Notes: generated by a model not told the origin, from the sequence alone. Shown: positions 36,658 through 46,177, counted from the stretch's first letter. The stretch is DNA of 64,000 nucleotides from Nitrosomonas sp. (GCF_019635155.1 NZ_JAHBZY010000001.1:275177-339176); one strand, 5' to 3'. Numbers and translations are program-made.

Positions 36658-38013
36658 TTATTTTCCTATACAAAAATGGGAAAAAATTTCACCCAATAAG
36701 TCATCGGCGGTAAATTCCCCGGTAATGGATGATAAAGCATCTTGTGTCAGTCTCAGTTCTTCGGCGAGGATTTCCAATTGATATTGGTGCTGCATCGCTG
36801 ATTGTGCACATACTATATGCGCATGAGCTTGGCCTAGTGCTTCGAGATGACGCTGTCTGGCCATGAATAAACCTTCTCCTGCAAGATTGAGTTGCCAGCC
36901 CGCCAAGTCTAATATTTTCCGTTTTAGCAGATCAATTCCAACGCCGGTCTTTGCTGAAAGATAAATAGCGATACCATTTTCCTGCTCTTTAATTCCAGGC
37001 TGATCATGAACTAGATCTATTTTATTGTATACCGTAACTTGTGGTTTGCCGGTTGGAACAACTTGCTGGATGGGGTATGTGGTATTGGGTTGTTGTTGAC
37101 TGATATCAACGAGGGATAGAATCATATCGGCGCTATGGATTGCGGCATGCGTCCGTTCAATGCCTTTTTGTTCAACGATATCATTGGTTTCTCTGAGACC
37201 CGCTGTGTCCATGATATGAATTGGAATCCCGTCGATGCTAATAGTACGCTGGATGGTATCGCGAGTTGTGCCGGGAATTTCGGTGACTATGGCTGCTTCT
37301 TCATGCGCCAATTGATTGAGCAAGCTCGATTTGCCTACATTCGGGGCACCAACAAGCGCGATTCGAATACCTTCTTGCAGCAAGTTTCCTTGGCGTGCCG
37401 ATAAGATTATTTGTTCTAGCCTGTTGCAGATCTGTGCCAGTTTCTCGTTAATTTTTATGGTGTGTAAATTATCAATTTCATCCTCCGGGAAATCCAGAGT
37501 GGCTTCAACAAGCATGCGAAGCTTGATCAATGTGTTTACTAATTCGTGAATTTTGGTCGAGAAGTGACCTTGTAAAGAGTGAATTGCGCACTGAGCTGCT
37601 TGATTCGTACTGGCTTCAATGATCGCAGCAACACTTTCAGCCTGGATTAAATCAATTTTGTGGTTGAGATAAGCGCGAAGTGTGAATTCCCCCGGTTGCG
37701 CTAAACGTGCGCCAGCGGTGAGGCAGCTTGCAAGCAATAAATTCATGACAGCAGGGCCGCCATGTCCTTGCAGCTCCAATACATCTTCACCGGTATATGA
37801 ACGAGGTGCCGGGAAGTACAGTGCAATACCTTGATCAATGATATGGCCGTGAGCACCCCGGAAACTGCTGTAGCTGGCGAAACGTGGTTCTGGAAGCTTG
37901 CCGAGTATTCTTTCTGCAAGTTTTGATAAATCCTTGCCGGAAATGCGAATTACCCCAATTCCACCTCGCCCGGGCGGCGTTGCAATTGCTGCAATGGTAT
38001 CAAGGCTTACGAT
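36658..38013 (-). CDS. mnmE: tRNA modification GTPase MnmE (apparent AUC start)
   Basis: About 451 residues. The N-terminal formyl-THF-binding domain reads 'DTIAAIATPPGRGGIGVIRI', then 'SYTGEDVLELQGHGGP'. The GTPase has G1 'GAPNVGKSSLLNQLA', G2 'IPGTTRDT', G3 'DTAGL' and G4 'NKID', and the C-terminus is 'FCIGK'. With MnmG it modifies U34 of tRNAs. The conserved N-terminus has no in-frame ATG, GTG or TTG before the upstream stop at 38059. The best start is ATC at 38013, with GGAG seven bases upstream. It lies 73 bp after yidC. Confidence 0.93.
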   Translation of the reverse strand: MVSLDTIAAIATPPGRGGIGVIRISGKDLSKLAERILGKLPEPRFASYSSFRGAHGHIIDQGIALYFPAPRSYTGEDVLELQGHGGPAVMNLLLASCLTAGARLAQPGEFTLRAYLNHKIDLIQAESVAAIIEASTNQAAQCAIHSLQGHFSTKIHELVNTLIKLRMLVEATLDFPEDEIDNLHTIKINEKLAQICNRLEQIILSARQGNLLQEGIRIALVGAPNVGKSSLLNQLAHEEAAIVTEIPGTTRDTIQRTISIDGIPIHIMDTAGLRETNDIVEQKGIERTHAAIHSADMILSLVDISQQQPNTTYPIQQVVPTGKPQVTVYNKIDLVHDQPGIKEQENGIAIYLSAKTGVGIDLLKRKILDLAGWQLNLAGEGLFMARQRHLEALGQAHAHIVCAQSAMQHQYQLEILAEELRLTQDALSSITGEFTADDLLGEIFSHFCIGK

Positions 38014-38086
38014 GAAATGACTCCGAAGGACTGCACGGTGAAATATGCGAGTGGTTATTCAGAAGGACGACCGCTCGCATAGGTTA

Positions 38087-39988
38087 CTATTTCTTTCTCG
38101 TTTTCCTGGCAGTGGCACCGCTTTTAGCTTTCGGTGATGCTTTACTTTTAGTGGAAACCGATGGTGATTGCTTTACTTCTTGCTCAGTATTGATTGCGGC
38201 GGTTGTATCCGCTTCCGCTGTATCCGTCTCTTTAGTGGCCGTCAACAGAGGTTTTTCGGAGGCCGGATCAGGCTTGCCTTTACCTTTCTTATTGTTCTTA
38301 TCCTTGTTAGCATCGCTCTCCGCTTTGTTCTCATACATACGGGTGATTTGCCATTGCTGTGCGATCGAGAGAACATTGTTACACAGCGAGTAGAGTACCA
38401 GTCCGGCTGGAAAGAAGAAAAAGAAGATACTGAAAGCGAAAGGCATGATTTGCATTACTTTCGCTTGTATCGGATCGGTTGGAGTAGGGCTGAGTTTCGA
38501 TTGTACCCACATCGAGATACCCATGATTACCGGCAAAACGTAATAGGGATCCGGTACCGACATGTCGGTTATCCATAACGCAAGAGGTGCGTAACGTAAC
38601 TCAACGGCCGCCATGAGTGTCCAGAATAGCGCAATGAATACCGGTATTTGCACTAAGATAGGTAAGCATCCCCCCATTGGGTTAATTTTTTCTTCTTTGT
38701 AAAATTCCATCATGACCTGATGCATGCGTTGCCGGTCACTGGCATATTGCTCACGGATGCGTTGCAGCTTGGGGGTGACTACTCGTAGCTTCGCCATTGA
38801 ACGATAACCAGCGGCAGACAATGGAAAGAAGATGAGCTTGACAGTAACAGTCAAGAGGATAATGGCTACTCCCCAATTACCGGTCCATGAATGATAAAAA
38901 GATAATAACCAGAATAGCGGTTTAGCCAGAACTGTTAACCAACCATAATCCACGGTCAATTCAAGTCCGGGTGCTAATTCAGCAAGTTTGTCTTGTTCTT
39001 GCGGGCCCGCATAAAATGGTACAGAGATATTCTGAACTTGATCCGGTTCGATGGCGCCGACAGGTACAATCACTCCCGCCGTATATTGGTTGGGTGCCAA
39101 CCGCTTGGCGAAGAACTCGCGAGGCGTATGAGGGGCAGGTAGCCAAGCTGTCAGAAAATAATGCTCCAGCATGGCGATCCAACCATTATCGTCATTGGTC
39201 GGGTATTCAGCTTTGCCTTTATCGAGATCGGAAAATTTGATTTTTAGGAATTTTTCCGAATCCGTATACATGGCGGGGCCGGTGTAAGAATGAACTAATG
39301 CACCGGCACCGGCTGGCTCATTGGCATCCCGAAGCATTTGGAAGTAGGAAAACGGAATGATCGTCGATTCGCTATGATTCGTGATCTCAAATCCGACATC
39401 GATGACATAGCTGCCACGATGAAAAGTATATAGTTTAGTAACTTGTATACCATTTTCTTCAGGCGCCTTCAAACGTACAACGATTTTGTCCTGCCCGGGT
39501 TCCAGCCGGTATTTGTCTGATTCTGCAGAATATTTTGTTTTGTGATTGGGTAGCCCGTCGCCGATTAGACCCGATTGGGAAACCTGGAATCGTGCGGTCT
39601 TATCAAGCAGTAGCTCATAGGGCTTATTGATATCTTCTCTGGATGGATACAAGACCAAGCCGAGTTGACGAATATCGCCGCCTGCTGTATCAATTTCAGC
39701 GATAACCATATCGGTTTGTACGTGTATTTTTTCACCGATGGTAAATAGATTTGGTGTCACTGAGGGACTGATTCCCTCCACTCGGGAAGCTGCACCTGAT
39801 TCGGCTGTTGTAAAAGTTAATTCATCGCCTGGCACAGGTAATGGGTCATGACGCTGGTCAGCGGTACTTGAAACCGCTCCGGGCATTACTTGTGACGCTG
39901 GAGGATAAATTTCTTTTTGCCATGAATCCCACAAAAAAAGCAATGACGTGGAGAAAATAATAATTAATATAAGTTTTCTTGTTTCCAT
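38087..39988 (-). CDS. yidC: Membrane protein insertase YidC with long basic C-terminal tail
   Basis: 633 residues. N-terminal membrane anchor ('LILIIIFSTSLLFLWDSW'), large periplasmic domain, then the Oxa1 core with 'GNWGVAIILLTVTVKLIFFP', 'INPMGGCLPILVQIPVFIAL' and a last helix ending 'GLVLYSLCNNVLSIAQQW'. The tail after that is about 80 residues, rich in Lys, Ser and Thr, much longer than in E. coli. It inserts and folds inner-membrane proteins with or without SecYEG. It lies in the conserved rpmH-rnpA-yidD-yidC-mnmE order. Confidence 0.97.
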   Translation of the reverse strand: METRKLILIIIFSTSLLFLWDSWQKEIYPPASQVMPGAVSSTADQRHDPLPVPGDELTFTTAESGAASRVEGISPSVTPNLFTIGEKIHVQTDMVIAEIDTAGGDIRQLGLVLYPSREDINKPYELLLDKTARFQVSQSGLIGDGLPNHKTKYSAESDKYRLEPGQDKIVVRLKAPEENGIQVTKLYTFHRGSYVIDVGFEITNHSESTIIPFSYFQMLRDANEPAGAGALVHSYTGPAMYTDSEKFLKIKFSDLDKGKAEYPTNDDNGWIAMLEHYFLTAWLPAPHTPREFFAKRLAPNQYTAGVIVPVGAIEPDQVQNISVPFYAGPQEQDKLAELAPGLELTVDYGWLTVLAKPLFWLLSFYHSWTGNWGVAIILLTVTVKLIFFPLSAAGYRSMAKLRVVTPKLQRIREQYASDRQRMHQVMMEFYKEEKINPMGGCLPILVQIPVFIALFWTLMAAVELRYAPLALWITDMSVPDPYYVLPVIMGISMWVQSKLSPTPTDPIQAKVMQIMPFAFSIFFFFFPAGLVLYSLCNNVLSIAQQWQITRMYENKAESDANKDKNNKKGKGKPDPASEKPLLTATKETDTAEADTTAAINTEQEVKQSPSVSTKSKASPKAKSGATARKTRKK

Positions 39989-40136
39989 TATTTCTGATCA
40001 AGTTATTTTTCTAGAAGAAGCTTCGCATAAAGTGATTATTCTGCAGTTGAGAAAATAAGTATTTTTTTGTTATGCAAATTTGTCTCAATATAATTGCAGT
40101 GATGATCTCAAAGATATTGTGATTGGGATTATCGTC

Positions 40137-40346
40137 TCATGGTACAGGTTCGTATCCACCCTTGTTCCAAGGATTGCATCGCAAGATGCGCCATACGCTT
40201 AGACCTGTTCCTCGTATGAAACCATATTTCTTGTATGCGTCACAAGCATATTGGGAACAAGTTGGACTAAAACGGCATGAAGGTGCAAAGAAAGGGCTGA
40301 TGCAGTACTGATAGAATTTAATTAAGGCGATAGCTAATCGTGACAT
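40137..40346 (-). CDS. yidD: Membrane protein insertion efficiency factor YidD
   Basis: 69 residues: 'KFYQYCISPFFAPSCRFSPT' followed by 'CSQYACDAYKKYG' and 'RILRCNPWNKGGYEPVP', the complete conserved UPF0161 pattern. It is a small amphipathic membrane-associated protein aiding YidC-dependent insertion. It overlaps the end of rnpA by 13 bases. Confidence 0.96.
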   Translation of the reverse strand: MSRLAIALIKFYQYCISPFFAPSCRFSPTCSQYACDAYKKYGFIRGTGLSVWRILRCNPWNKGGYEPVP

Positions 40347-40672
40347 TGCTGTAGTTGAAACATTAATAATTGCATTTCGGAGATCAGTACTATCGACTCA
40401 TTTCTGTTTACCGCATGCTTCAATCGAAATACCCAGTCCAGCGATTGACCGCCAGATTGATGCTTGCGAAAGGTTTCACGTAATATTCGCTTAATCCAAT
40501 TTCGTTTGACCGCATGCCGTTCAATTTTCTTAGAAACTATTAATCCCCGTCGCGCATAACCCAATCCGTTCGGTTTTGCGTATATTTGGATTAAATTTCC
40601 GCTGACTTGATACTTAAAATTAATAACTGCAGTAAATTCTGTTGCGCGGCGTAATTTGCATCGCTTGAACAG
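40334..40672 (-). CDS. rnpA: Ribonuclease P protein component RnpA (apparent CUG start)
   Basis: About 112 residues. The conserved core 'ARRGLIVSKKIERHAVKRNW' with 'IKRILRETFR' is the RNR-type RNA-binding helix of RNase P protein. Upstream of the TTG at 40564 the frame continues with family-like sequence ('RRATEFTAVINFKYQVSGNL'), so that TTG is internal. No ATG, GTG or TTG exists between there and the rpmH stop in the same frame. CTG at 40672, giving 'MFKRCKLRRATEF', is the best start, with a weak GAG eight bases upstream. Confidence 0.88.
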   Translation of the reverse strand: MFKRCKLRRATEFTAVINFKYQVSGNLIQIYAKPNGLGYARRGLIVSKKIERHAVKRNWIKRILRETFRKHQSGGQSLDWVFRLKHAVNRNESIVLISEMQLLMFQLQQCHD

Positions 40673-40705
40673 AAGTAATACTCGTAAAATATAAAATACG
40701 TAAAA

Positions 40706-40840
40706 TTATACGCTTAGACGGGCTCGTCCTTTTGCGCGGCGAGCGCGAATGACTGCAGCACCGCCACGTGTTTTCATGCGAACTAAAAATCCATGCGTAC
40801 GCTTTCTTTTTGTAACCGATGGCTGATAAGTACGTTTCAT
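40706..40840 (-). CDS. rpmH: 50S ribosomal protein L34
   Basis: 44 residues reading '[20 protein letters not shown]' through '[10 protein letters not shown]', a complete L34. It is the first gene of the rpmH-rnpA-yidD-yidC-mnmE block. Its stop codon is in the same frame as rnpA, 34 bases before the proposed rnpA start. A strong promoter lies at 40876-40905. Confidence 0.98.
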   Translation of the reverse strand: MKRTYQPSVTKRKRTHGFLVRMKTRGGAAVIRARRAKGRARLSV

Positions 40841-40875
40841 TTTTTTCTCAAAATTTAGTCAATATAGAACCGCAT

Positions 40876-40905
40876 ATTAAAACTTGTTATGGCGCTTGAT
40901 GTCAA
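40876..40905 (-). promoter_or_regulatory. Predicted sigma-70 promoter of rpmH
   Basis: On the minus strand a perfect TTGACA (40905-40900) is followed after 18 bases by TTTAAT (40881-40876), five of six matches. The rpmH ATG is 36 bases further on. Confidence 0.7.
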
Positions 40906-41059
40906 TTTTTTTATCAATAAACCAGTAAAAAGGTTATTGCAATGTCCACTTTCTGGTTTTACACTAGCATTTTTCACAATGCATTATATATTTATGCTGT
41001 GTGGAAAAATTGAATAATAGTTTCCTGATTCACGGTATACATAAGAGAGAGGGTACTAT

Positions 41060-41554
41060 ATGAGTCATCATATAAATATGACGGATTCTATTGCAGTCCT
41101 AGATATCCGAACACGGAACCGGCGTCAAAAGATGCCTTTTTTTTGTGCTTATCATTTGGGAATTAAGGTTGGTCGGCGAATGGGTGAGCGCAGGATAACC
41201 GCAAGAGGGGAGCCGGTGTATGTTGATCGTTATGCCGGTCATTTGATACTGTGTGCCGTCGCTATCCTTTTTTTGAGTACTTTGGATGCATTTCTTACAC
41301 TCAATATTCTTGCAAATGGCGGTAAAGAACTGAATTGGTTTATGGCAGTTTTGATCGAAGATAGCACGGAAAAATTTGTAGCTTTTAAGCTTGCACTTAC
41401 TTCATTGGCTCTAATCCTACTGATAATCCATCATGAAGCGCATTTGTTCAAGGGAATTCGAGTGAGGCATATTAATTATTCGATCCTGGCAGGTTATGCA
41501 ATTTTGATTGGTTATGAATTGCATTTAATTGCACTGGCAATGAGTAGTTATTGA
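41060..41554 (+). CDS. DUF5658 family membrane protein
   Basis: 164 residues. A basic N-terminal segment with 'GRRMGERRI' is followed by three hydrophobic helices; 'STLDAFLTLNILANGGKELN' is the DUF5658 hallmark (DxxxT, G..E.N). The function is unknown. It is isolated on the + strand between rpmH and the convergent type I secretion operon, ending 21 bp from tolC. Confidence 0.75.
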   Translation: MSHHINMTDSIAVLDIRTRNRRQKMPFFCAYHLGIKVGRRMGERRITARGEPVYVDRYAGHLILCAVAILFLSTLDAFLTLNILANGGKELNWFMAVLIEDSTEKFVAFKLALTSLALILLIIHHEAHLFKGIRVRHINYSILAGYAILIGYELHLIALAMSSY

Positions 41555-41574
41555 GAGAACCACAAACAATTGAA

Positions 41575-42909
41575 TCAATATTCTCCGGCTTTAAAGTAAT
41601 TTGCGATATCTCTTAAATCTTCAGGTACCAATGTGCCGGCAGCAAGTTGTAAGCGAAGGTAAGTGAGTAGATAGCCATATTTTGCCTGAATCAGGTCACG
41701 CCGCGCCGTATGTAATTGCTGTTGGGCTTCCAACAGGTTCAAATTGATTCGAATGCCGCCACGGATACTTTTTTGCGTGGCTTCCACTAATAGTTCCGCC
41801 GATTTGACTGCAAGTTCTAATGATTCGATTTTTTTAACGCCGCTTATTAGTAGGTTAAACTGCTTACGAAGTTCTACAACAACCTTGTCAGTCATCGCAT
41901 CCAGCTCGGCTTCAGCGCGTGCATGGTTTGCAGCAGCTTGGGTAGTAAGGGCGCTAACCCGGCCTCCCGCATAAAGCGGCATATTAACCTCAATGCCTAC
42001 TGTGCCGAATTCTGCGTCCAAGCCTCGATTAATAAAGGAGCCGCGTTGATTTTTCGTGAGGCTGGCTACAAAATCGACACGTGGCATGTGGCCAGCGCGA
42101 TTTTTCTTAACTTCTTCTTTGCCGGAAGCGACATTATGCCGCTGAGTGATTAATTCCGCATTTTGTTCAAGTGCCAAGCTATGCCAATTTTCATAATCGA
42201 GTAATTGAATCGATTGGGTACTGAAGGATGGCGAGAGCCGGTCCAGTTTTGTTATTTTTTGTCCCACAATGGCTTCGAGTTTAAGCTGGGCGATTTCCAG
42301 CTCGTCTTTAGCTTCAATCAATTTCGCTTGGGCAATCGCAAATTTTGACTGAGTTTCCAGTACATCGGTGGTCGTACCTTCACCTTTCTGCAACATGCGT
42401 TCGTTTACGCGTTTCAGTTCTTCGAGTGCGTCCAGTTGCGCCTCGGCGAGTACGACATGATCCTGTGCCAATAATGTTTCCACATAGGCTTCAACAAGCC
42501 GGACAGCAAGTTGTTGGCCATTGCTAATGAATTTAGCGCGACTGGAATCCGCCCGGGCTTTTCCTTGTTGATAACCAGCGATGGCTTCCATATTGAACAA
42601 CGGCTGCCGCAAAGTTAACATGCTGACTTGACCATCAAAAGTTTGTACAGTTGAGACACCTTGTTGCGTAAATGTCCCAGAGTTTCTATTTTGCGCATGA
42701 GTGACGTTCAAACTTGGTAAGAGTCCTGCGCGGCCGATAGCTTCAGCTTGTTGTCCCGCCTCATTTTCGTAAATAGCCGCGCGAAAGGTCGGATCATGAT
42801 TAAGCGCGGCTTCATAAGCATCCAAAAGACCCATAGCAAAAGCTTGATTTGCAAAATTAAGGAAAACGAAGGCTACAATAATGAATGGCTGATGGCTGTT
42901 TTGTGTCAT
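41575..42909 (-). CDS. tolC: TolC-family outer membrane protein of type I secretion
   Basis: 444 residues. Signal peptide 'FIIVAFVFLNFANQAFA', then 'GLLDAYEAALNHDPTFRAA', two OEP repeats rich in coiled-coil heptads, and 'SIRGGIRINLNLLEAQQQL' near the end, typical of TolC-type outer membrane channels. It should be the exit duct for the adjacent HlyD/ABC pair. It is the last gene of the minus-strand cluster, five bases after the hlyD stop. Confidence 0.93.
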   Translation of the reverse strand: MTQNSHQPFIIVAFVFLNFANQAFAMGLLDAYEAALNHDPTFRAAIYENEAGQQAEAIGRAGLLPSLNVTHAQNRNSGTFTQQGVSTVQTFDGQVSMLTLRQPLFNMEAIAGYQQGKARADSSRAKFISNGQQLAVRLVEAYVETLLAQDHVVLAEAQLDALEELKRVNERMLQKGEGTTTDVLETQSKFAIAQAKLIEAKDELEIAQLKLEAIVGQKITKLDRLSPSFSTQSIQLLDYENWHSLALEQNAELITQRHNVASGKEEVKKNRAGHMPRVDFVASLTKNQRGSFINRGLDAEFGTVGIEVNMPLYAGGRVSALTTQAAANHARAEAELDAMTDKVVVELRKQFNLLISGVKKIESLELAVKSAELLVEATQKSIRGGIRINLNLLEAQQQLHTARRDLIQAKYGYLLTYLRLQLAAGTLVPEDLRDIANYFKAGEY

Positions 42910-42914
42910 TGCGA

Positions 42915-44267
42915 TTATTCTTCGCTTAATGCGGAGTGTGTACGATCAAGGATCGGTTTGAACAAATAGTTTATCAATGAACGCTCACCTGTTTTTATGA
43001 ATACCTCCACTGGCATACCTGCTCGAATCTGTTGATCCGCCAATTGTTTCATGCCTTCTTGAGTAACTTGGACTTTGATATTGAAGAATGGCAAACCGGT
43101 CCGATCGTCAACCAAACGATCTGCTGATACTTGTGTTACTACACCAGGAATTTGAGGTGTCTTTTTTTGGTTAAGAGCTGTAAAAATGAGGTCTACCGGA
43201 AGATCCATATGTACTTTGTCAATTAAATGAACAGGTACTTGTCCGGTAACCACGAGTACATCGTCGCTTGGGACGATATCCATTAATTTAAATCCGGGAC
43301 CTATGACACCGCTTTCGGTAAATACATTCATGCCGACTACAGTACCGTCGACGGGCGCTTTGACTTCGATATTAGCCAGTTCAAATTCTTGAGCTTGCAA
43401 CTGACTGCTCAATGAATCCGCTTCTTTTTTAATATCCGATAGCTGTTGCCGCACTTCTTTCTGATATTCCTGCAACCGATGAATGCGGCGTTGCTCAAGT
43501 TCCGCTATTTGGCGTTGAATGCGCCCTGCATTTCCGATATCGGAAGAAATTTCACCCTGTAGTTGTGTGTAAGTACGCTCTATTTCCAAAACGCGGTTTC
43601 GTGGTACAAAACCGTCCTCGGATAACTCTCTTAGATTATTAAGCTGTTCTTTTAAGAGTGTTAATTGCTGGTTTTTGCTGCTGCGAGCGGCTTCAAGGCC
43701 TCGTAATTGTAATTTAAAACCGGAAATGCTTTCGTCAAGTGCAGCGATTTCATGATGAAGCGCTGATTTCCGGGCCGTGAATAATTGATTCTGAATGAGT
43801 ATGTTATTAGCAATGCGATTATCGGTATGCAATACCAGTAATTCATCCGGGAAAATAATCTCGTTGCTGCCATCGCGTTCAGCTAATAGACGAGCTTCAA
43901 CAGCGCGTGCCGTATAAAGCTGATTTCTGGTTATTTCAGCTTTTGCTTTGATTTGGACATCATTCATGCGAACCAGAACCTGGCCGATTTCTACATGTTC
44001 GCCTTCTCTTACAAGGATACTCTCGATAATTCCGCCGGTCTGATGCTGAACGGCTTGCAAGTGACGGGATACCGTTACAGTGCCGGAGATCGGTACGCCT
44101 TTATCCAACGGTGCAAAAGTTGCCCATAGGATGAATCCGCCAAAGCCGGCTAAAACGATCCACCAACCGAGTCGGGTGTAAATAGTTTCATCGGTTTGCA
44201 CTTGGTTGGATAGATGAACCGGCGCATTCTCAATTATCGTTTCTTTTTTTTCAGCCACAAGCTTCAT
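42915..44267 (-). CDS. HlyD/PrtE-family type I secretion membrane fusion protein
   Basis: 450 residues. One N-terminal membrane helix ('LGWWIVLAGFGGFILWATF'), then a biotinyl-lipoyl half 'GTVTVSRHLQAVQHQTGGII', a long coiled-coil hairpin (about residues 150-300), and 'VKAPVDGTVVGMNVFTESGV' closing the lipoyl domain. It bridges the inner-membrane ABC exporter and TolC. 73 bp downstream of the ABC gene. Confidence 0.94.
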   Translation of the reverse strand: MKLVAEKKETIIENAPVHLSNQVQTDETIYTRLGWWIVLAGFGGFILWATFAPLDKGVPISGTVTVSRHLQAVQHQTGGIIESILVREGEHVEIGQVLVRMNDVQIKAKAEITRNQLYTARAVEARLLAERDGSNEIIFPDELLVLHTDNRIANNILIQNQLFTARKSALHHEIAALDESISGFKLQLRGLEAARSSKNQQLTLLKEQLNNLRELSEDGFVPRNRVLEIERTYTQLQGEISSDIGNAGRIQRQIAELEQRRIHRLQEYQKEVRQQLSDIKKEADSLSSQLQAQEFELANIEVKAPVDGTVVGMNVFTESGVIGPGFKLMDIVPSDDVLVVTGQVPVHLIDKVHMDLPVDLIFTALNQKKTPQIPGVVTQVSADRLVDDRTGLPFFNIKVQVTQEGMKQLADQQIRAGMPVEVFIKTGERSLINYLFKPILDRTHSALSEE

Positions 44268-44340
44268 GAGTATTTCCGGTCAATAATCAAAGTATTTCTA
44301 ATTGATTGTTTATAAGGGGTCGCCATATTTTTCGTATTGC

Positions 44341-46107
44341 TTAAGTATCATTACTGGATGTCTGAGGCGCTTGATTTTGAGCCGTTGGATTTTCCATGTT
44401 CTTCTGGGCTAACTGCGCTTGCTGCTGTTTGGTAATCGCCTCAATGACTTGTTGTGTAGGACCAAAAATCTTTGCTGTGCCATCGCGTAATAAGAGCAGT
44501 TTGTTAGTTGCGCCTAGGATACTGGTGCGATGGGTAATCAAGACGATGGTTTTACCACGCTTACGTAGATCGACGATTGCTGCTAAAAGCGCTTGCTCGC
44601 CGGTGTCATCGAGATTCGAGTTGGGTTCGTCAAGAACAATCATCGCGGGATCGTCGTACATCGCACGCGCCAAGCCGAGACGTTGTTTTTGCCCGCCGGA
44701 TAGTCCGGCGCCGCCGTCTCCTAGATGTGTGTCGTAGCCTTCCGGCATATTAAGAATCATCTCATGAACGCCGGCGCGCTTGGCGGCTAGAATTACTTTT
44801 TCCGCATCGACTTCGCCAAATCGGGCGATATTTTCTGATACAGATCCGGCAAATAACTCGATATCTTGCGGCAGATAACCAACATGGGGTCCTAATTCGT
44901 CTTTGTTCCAAAGATAAACATCGGCGCCGTCGAGTCGGACCTTGCCGGCAGCGGCTGGCCATACGCCGACCAGTAAGCGCGCCAGGGTTGATTTCCCGGA
45001 ACCGCTTGGACCAATAATACCGAGGACTTCGCCAGCAGGAAGAGTGAAGGTCAATCCTTTGATGACCGGTATTTTACTGCCGGGTGGCGCGGCTGTGACA
45101 TTTTCAACGGCAATCAATCCCTGAGGCTTGGGCAGTGCCATTCCAGCCTTTCTTGCCGGATTGTCATCCAGCAGTTTGACCAGCCGTTCATAAGCACTGC
45201 GAGTTCCGCCAATTTGTCTCCATACGCTGATTAATAACTGAACCGGTGCGATCGCTCTACCCAGCAGGATTGATCCGGCAATCATCATGCCGGGCGTGAT
45301 GCTGTTATCCAAAACCAATAATGCACCGAAGCCCAGCATCAGGGATTGCAATGCGACGGTGGAAGATTTGGAGAGTGCCGTGACAATCCCGGATTTTTCA
45401 CTTGCTTCCGCTTGTAAATTCAGAAAGCGACTGTGCAATTGGTACCAGCGGGATTGCAGATTGGGTAACATTCCCATGGCTTCAATGACTTCGGCGTTGC
45501 GTAAGTTGTTGGACGCTAAATTGGTTGATGCAACCGCTACCGAGTTGGCATCGGCTAGCGGTTGATGCGAGATTTTCTCGTTAATATAAGCCAGCGTGAT
45601 CAATAGAGTGGTGCCACATAGCGCAAACACACCCAATGCCGGATGAAACATAAAGATCACGAGTAAATAAATCGGAAACCAGGGCGCGTCAAAAAAGGCA
45701 AATAACGCATTACCGGTAAGAAATTGCCGGATGCTGGTTAAATCTTTTAAAGCTTGTCCGGCATTGGTGTCGCCGTGTTTCAGGCTGGCCTCAAAAGCGG
45801 CGGTGTAGACACGCCGATTCAATTTCATGTCGAGCTGCGCACCGACTCGAATCAATACAAAAGTACGCACATATTCGAGCGCGCCCATAAAAATATAAGC
45901 ACCCAGCATGATCAACGTCAGCATCAACAGCGTCATTTCATTGCGACTGGTTAATACGCTGTCGTAAAGCTGCAGCATATAGATGGCGGGCATGAGCATG
46001 AGCATATTGATCACGGCGCTAAAAACACCGATGTTTCTGAAAGTTTTCTTAAAGCTGACCAATGCTAGCGCAACTTCATTTTGAGGAGCTTTCAGTTTAA
46101 TTTTCAT
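44341..46107 (-). CDS. Type I secretion ABC exporter (PrtD/AprD/RsaD-like permease-ATPase)
   Basis: 588 residues. A six-helix membrane domain (about 25-310) lacks an N-terminal peptidase domain, so the substrate has an uncleaved C-terminal signal. The ATPase has Walker A 'GPSGSGKSTLARLLVG' near residue 365, signature 'LSGGQKQRLGLARAMY' and Walker B 'MIVLDEPNSNLDD'. It drives export through HlyD and TolC. The most likely substrate is the S-layer-like protein at 59427, by locus and class. Confidence 0.95.
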   Translation of the reverse strand: MKIKLKAPQNEVALALVSFKKTFRNIGVFSAVINMLMLMPAIYMLQLYDSVLTSRNEMTLLMLTLIMLGAYIFMGALEYVRTFVLIRVGAQLDMKLNRRVYTAAFEASLKHGDTNAGQALKDLTSIRQFLTGNALFAFFDAPWFPIYLLVIFMFHPALGVFALCGTTLLITLAYINEKISHQPLADANSVAVASTNLASNNLRNAEVIEAMGMLPNLQSRWYQLHSRFLNLQAEASEKSGIVTALSKSSTVALQSLMLGFGALLVLDNSITPGMMIAGSILLGRAIAPVQLLISVWRQIGGTRSAYERLVKLLDDNPARKAGMALPKPQGLIAVENVTAAPPGSKIPVIKGLTFTLPAGEVLGIIGPSGSGKSTLARLLVGVWPAAAGKVRLDGADVYLWNKDELGPHVGYLPQDIELFAGSVSENIARFGEVDAEKVILAAKRAGVHEMILNMPEGYDTHLGDGGAGLSGGQKQRLGLARAMYDDPAMIVLDEPNSNLDDTGEQALLAAIVDLRKRGKTIVLITHRTSILGATNKLLLLRDGTAKIFGPTQQVIEAITKQQQAQLAQKNMENPTAQNQAPQTSSNDT

Positions 46108-46177
46108 CTCTTAATAATCACCATGATGATGTGTTTTTATTGTTACTTGCGAAAATACATTGATTGATAGGGATTGT

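Noticed and set aside
36658-37779. TTG at 37779 as the mnmE start
   Set aside because: It lies inside the conserved N-terminal domain ('GEDVLELQGHGG'); the upstream frame continues with classic MnmE sequence.
40334-40564. TTG at 40564 as the rnpA start
   Set aside because: It would remove about 36 family-like residues that are open in frame upstream.
40841-41059. Possible replication origin next to rpmH
   Set aside because: Two DnaA-box-like sites with one mismatch each (TTTTTCACA at 40970, TTTTCCACA on the minus strand at 41000-41008), but no cluster, no dnaA or dnaN nearby. Chance matches in AT-rich DNA are likely.
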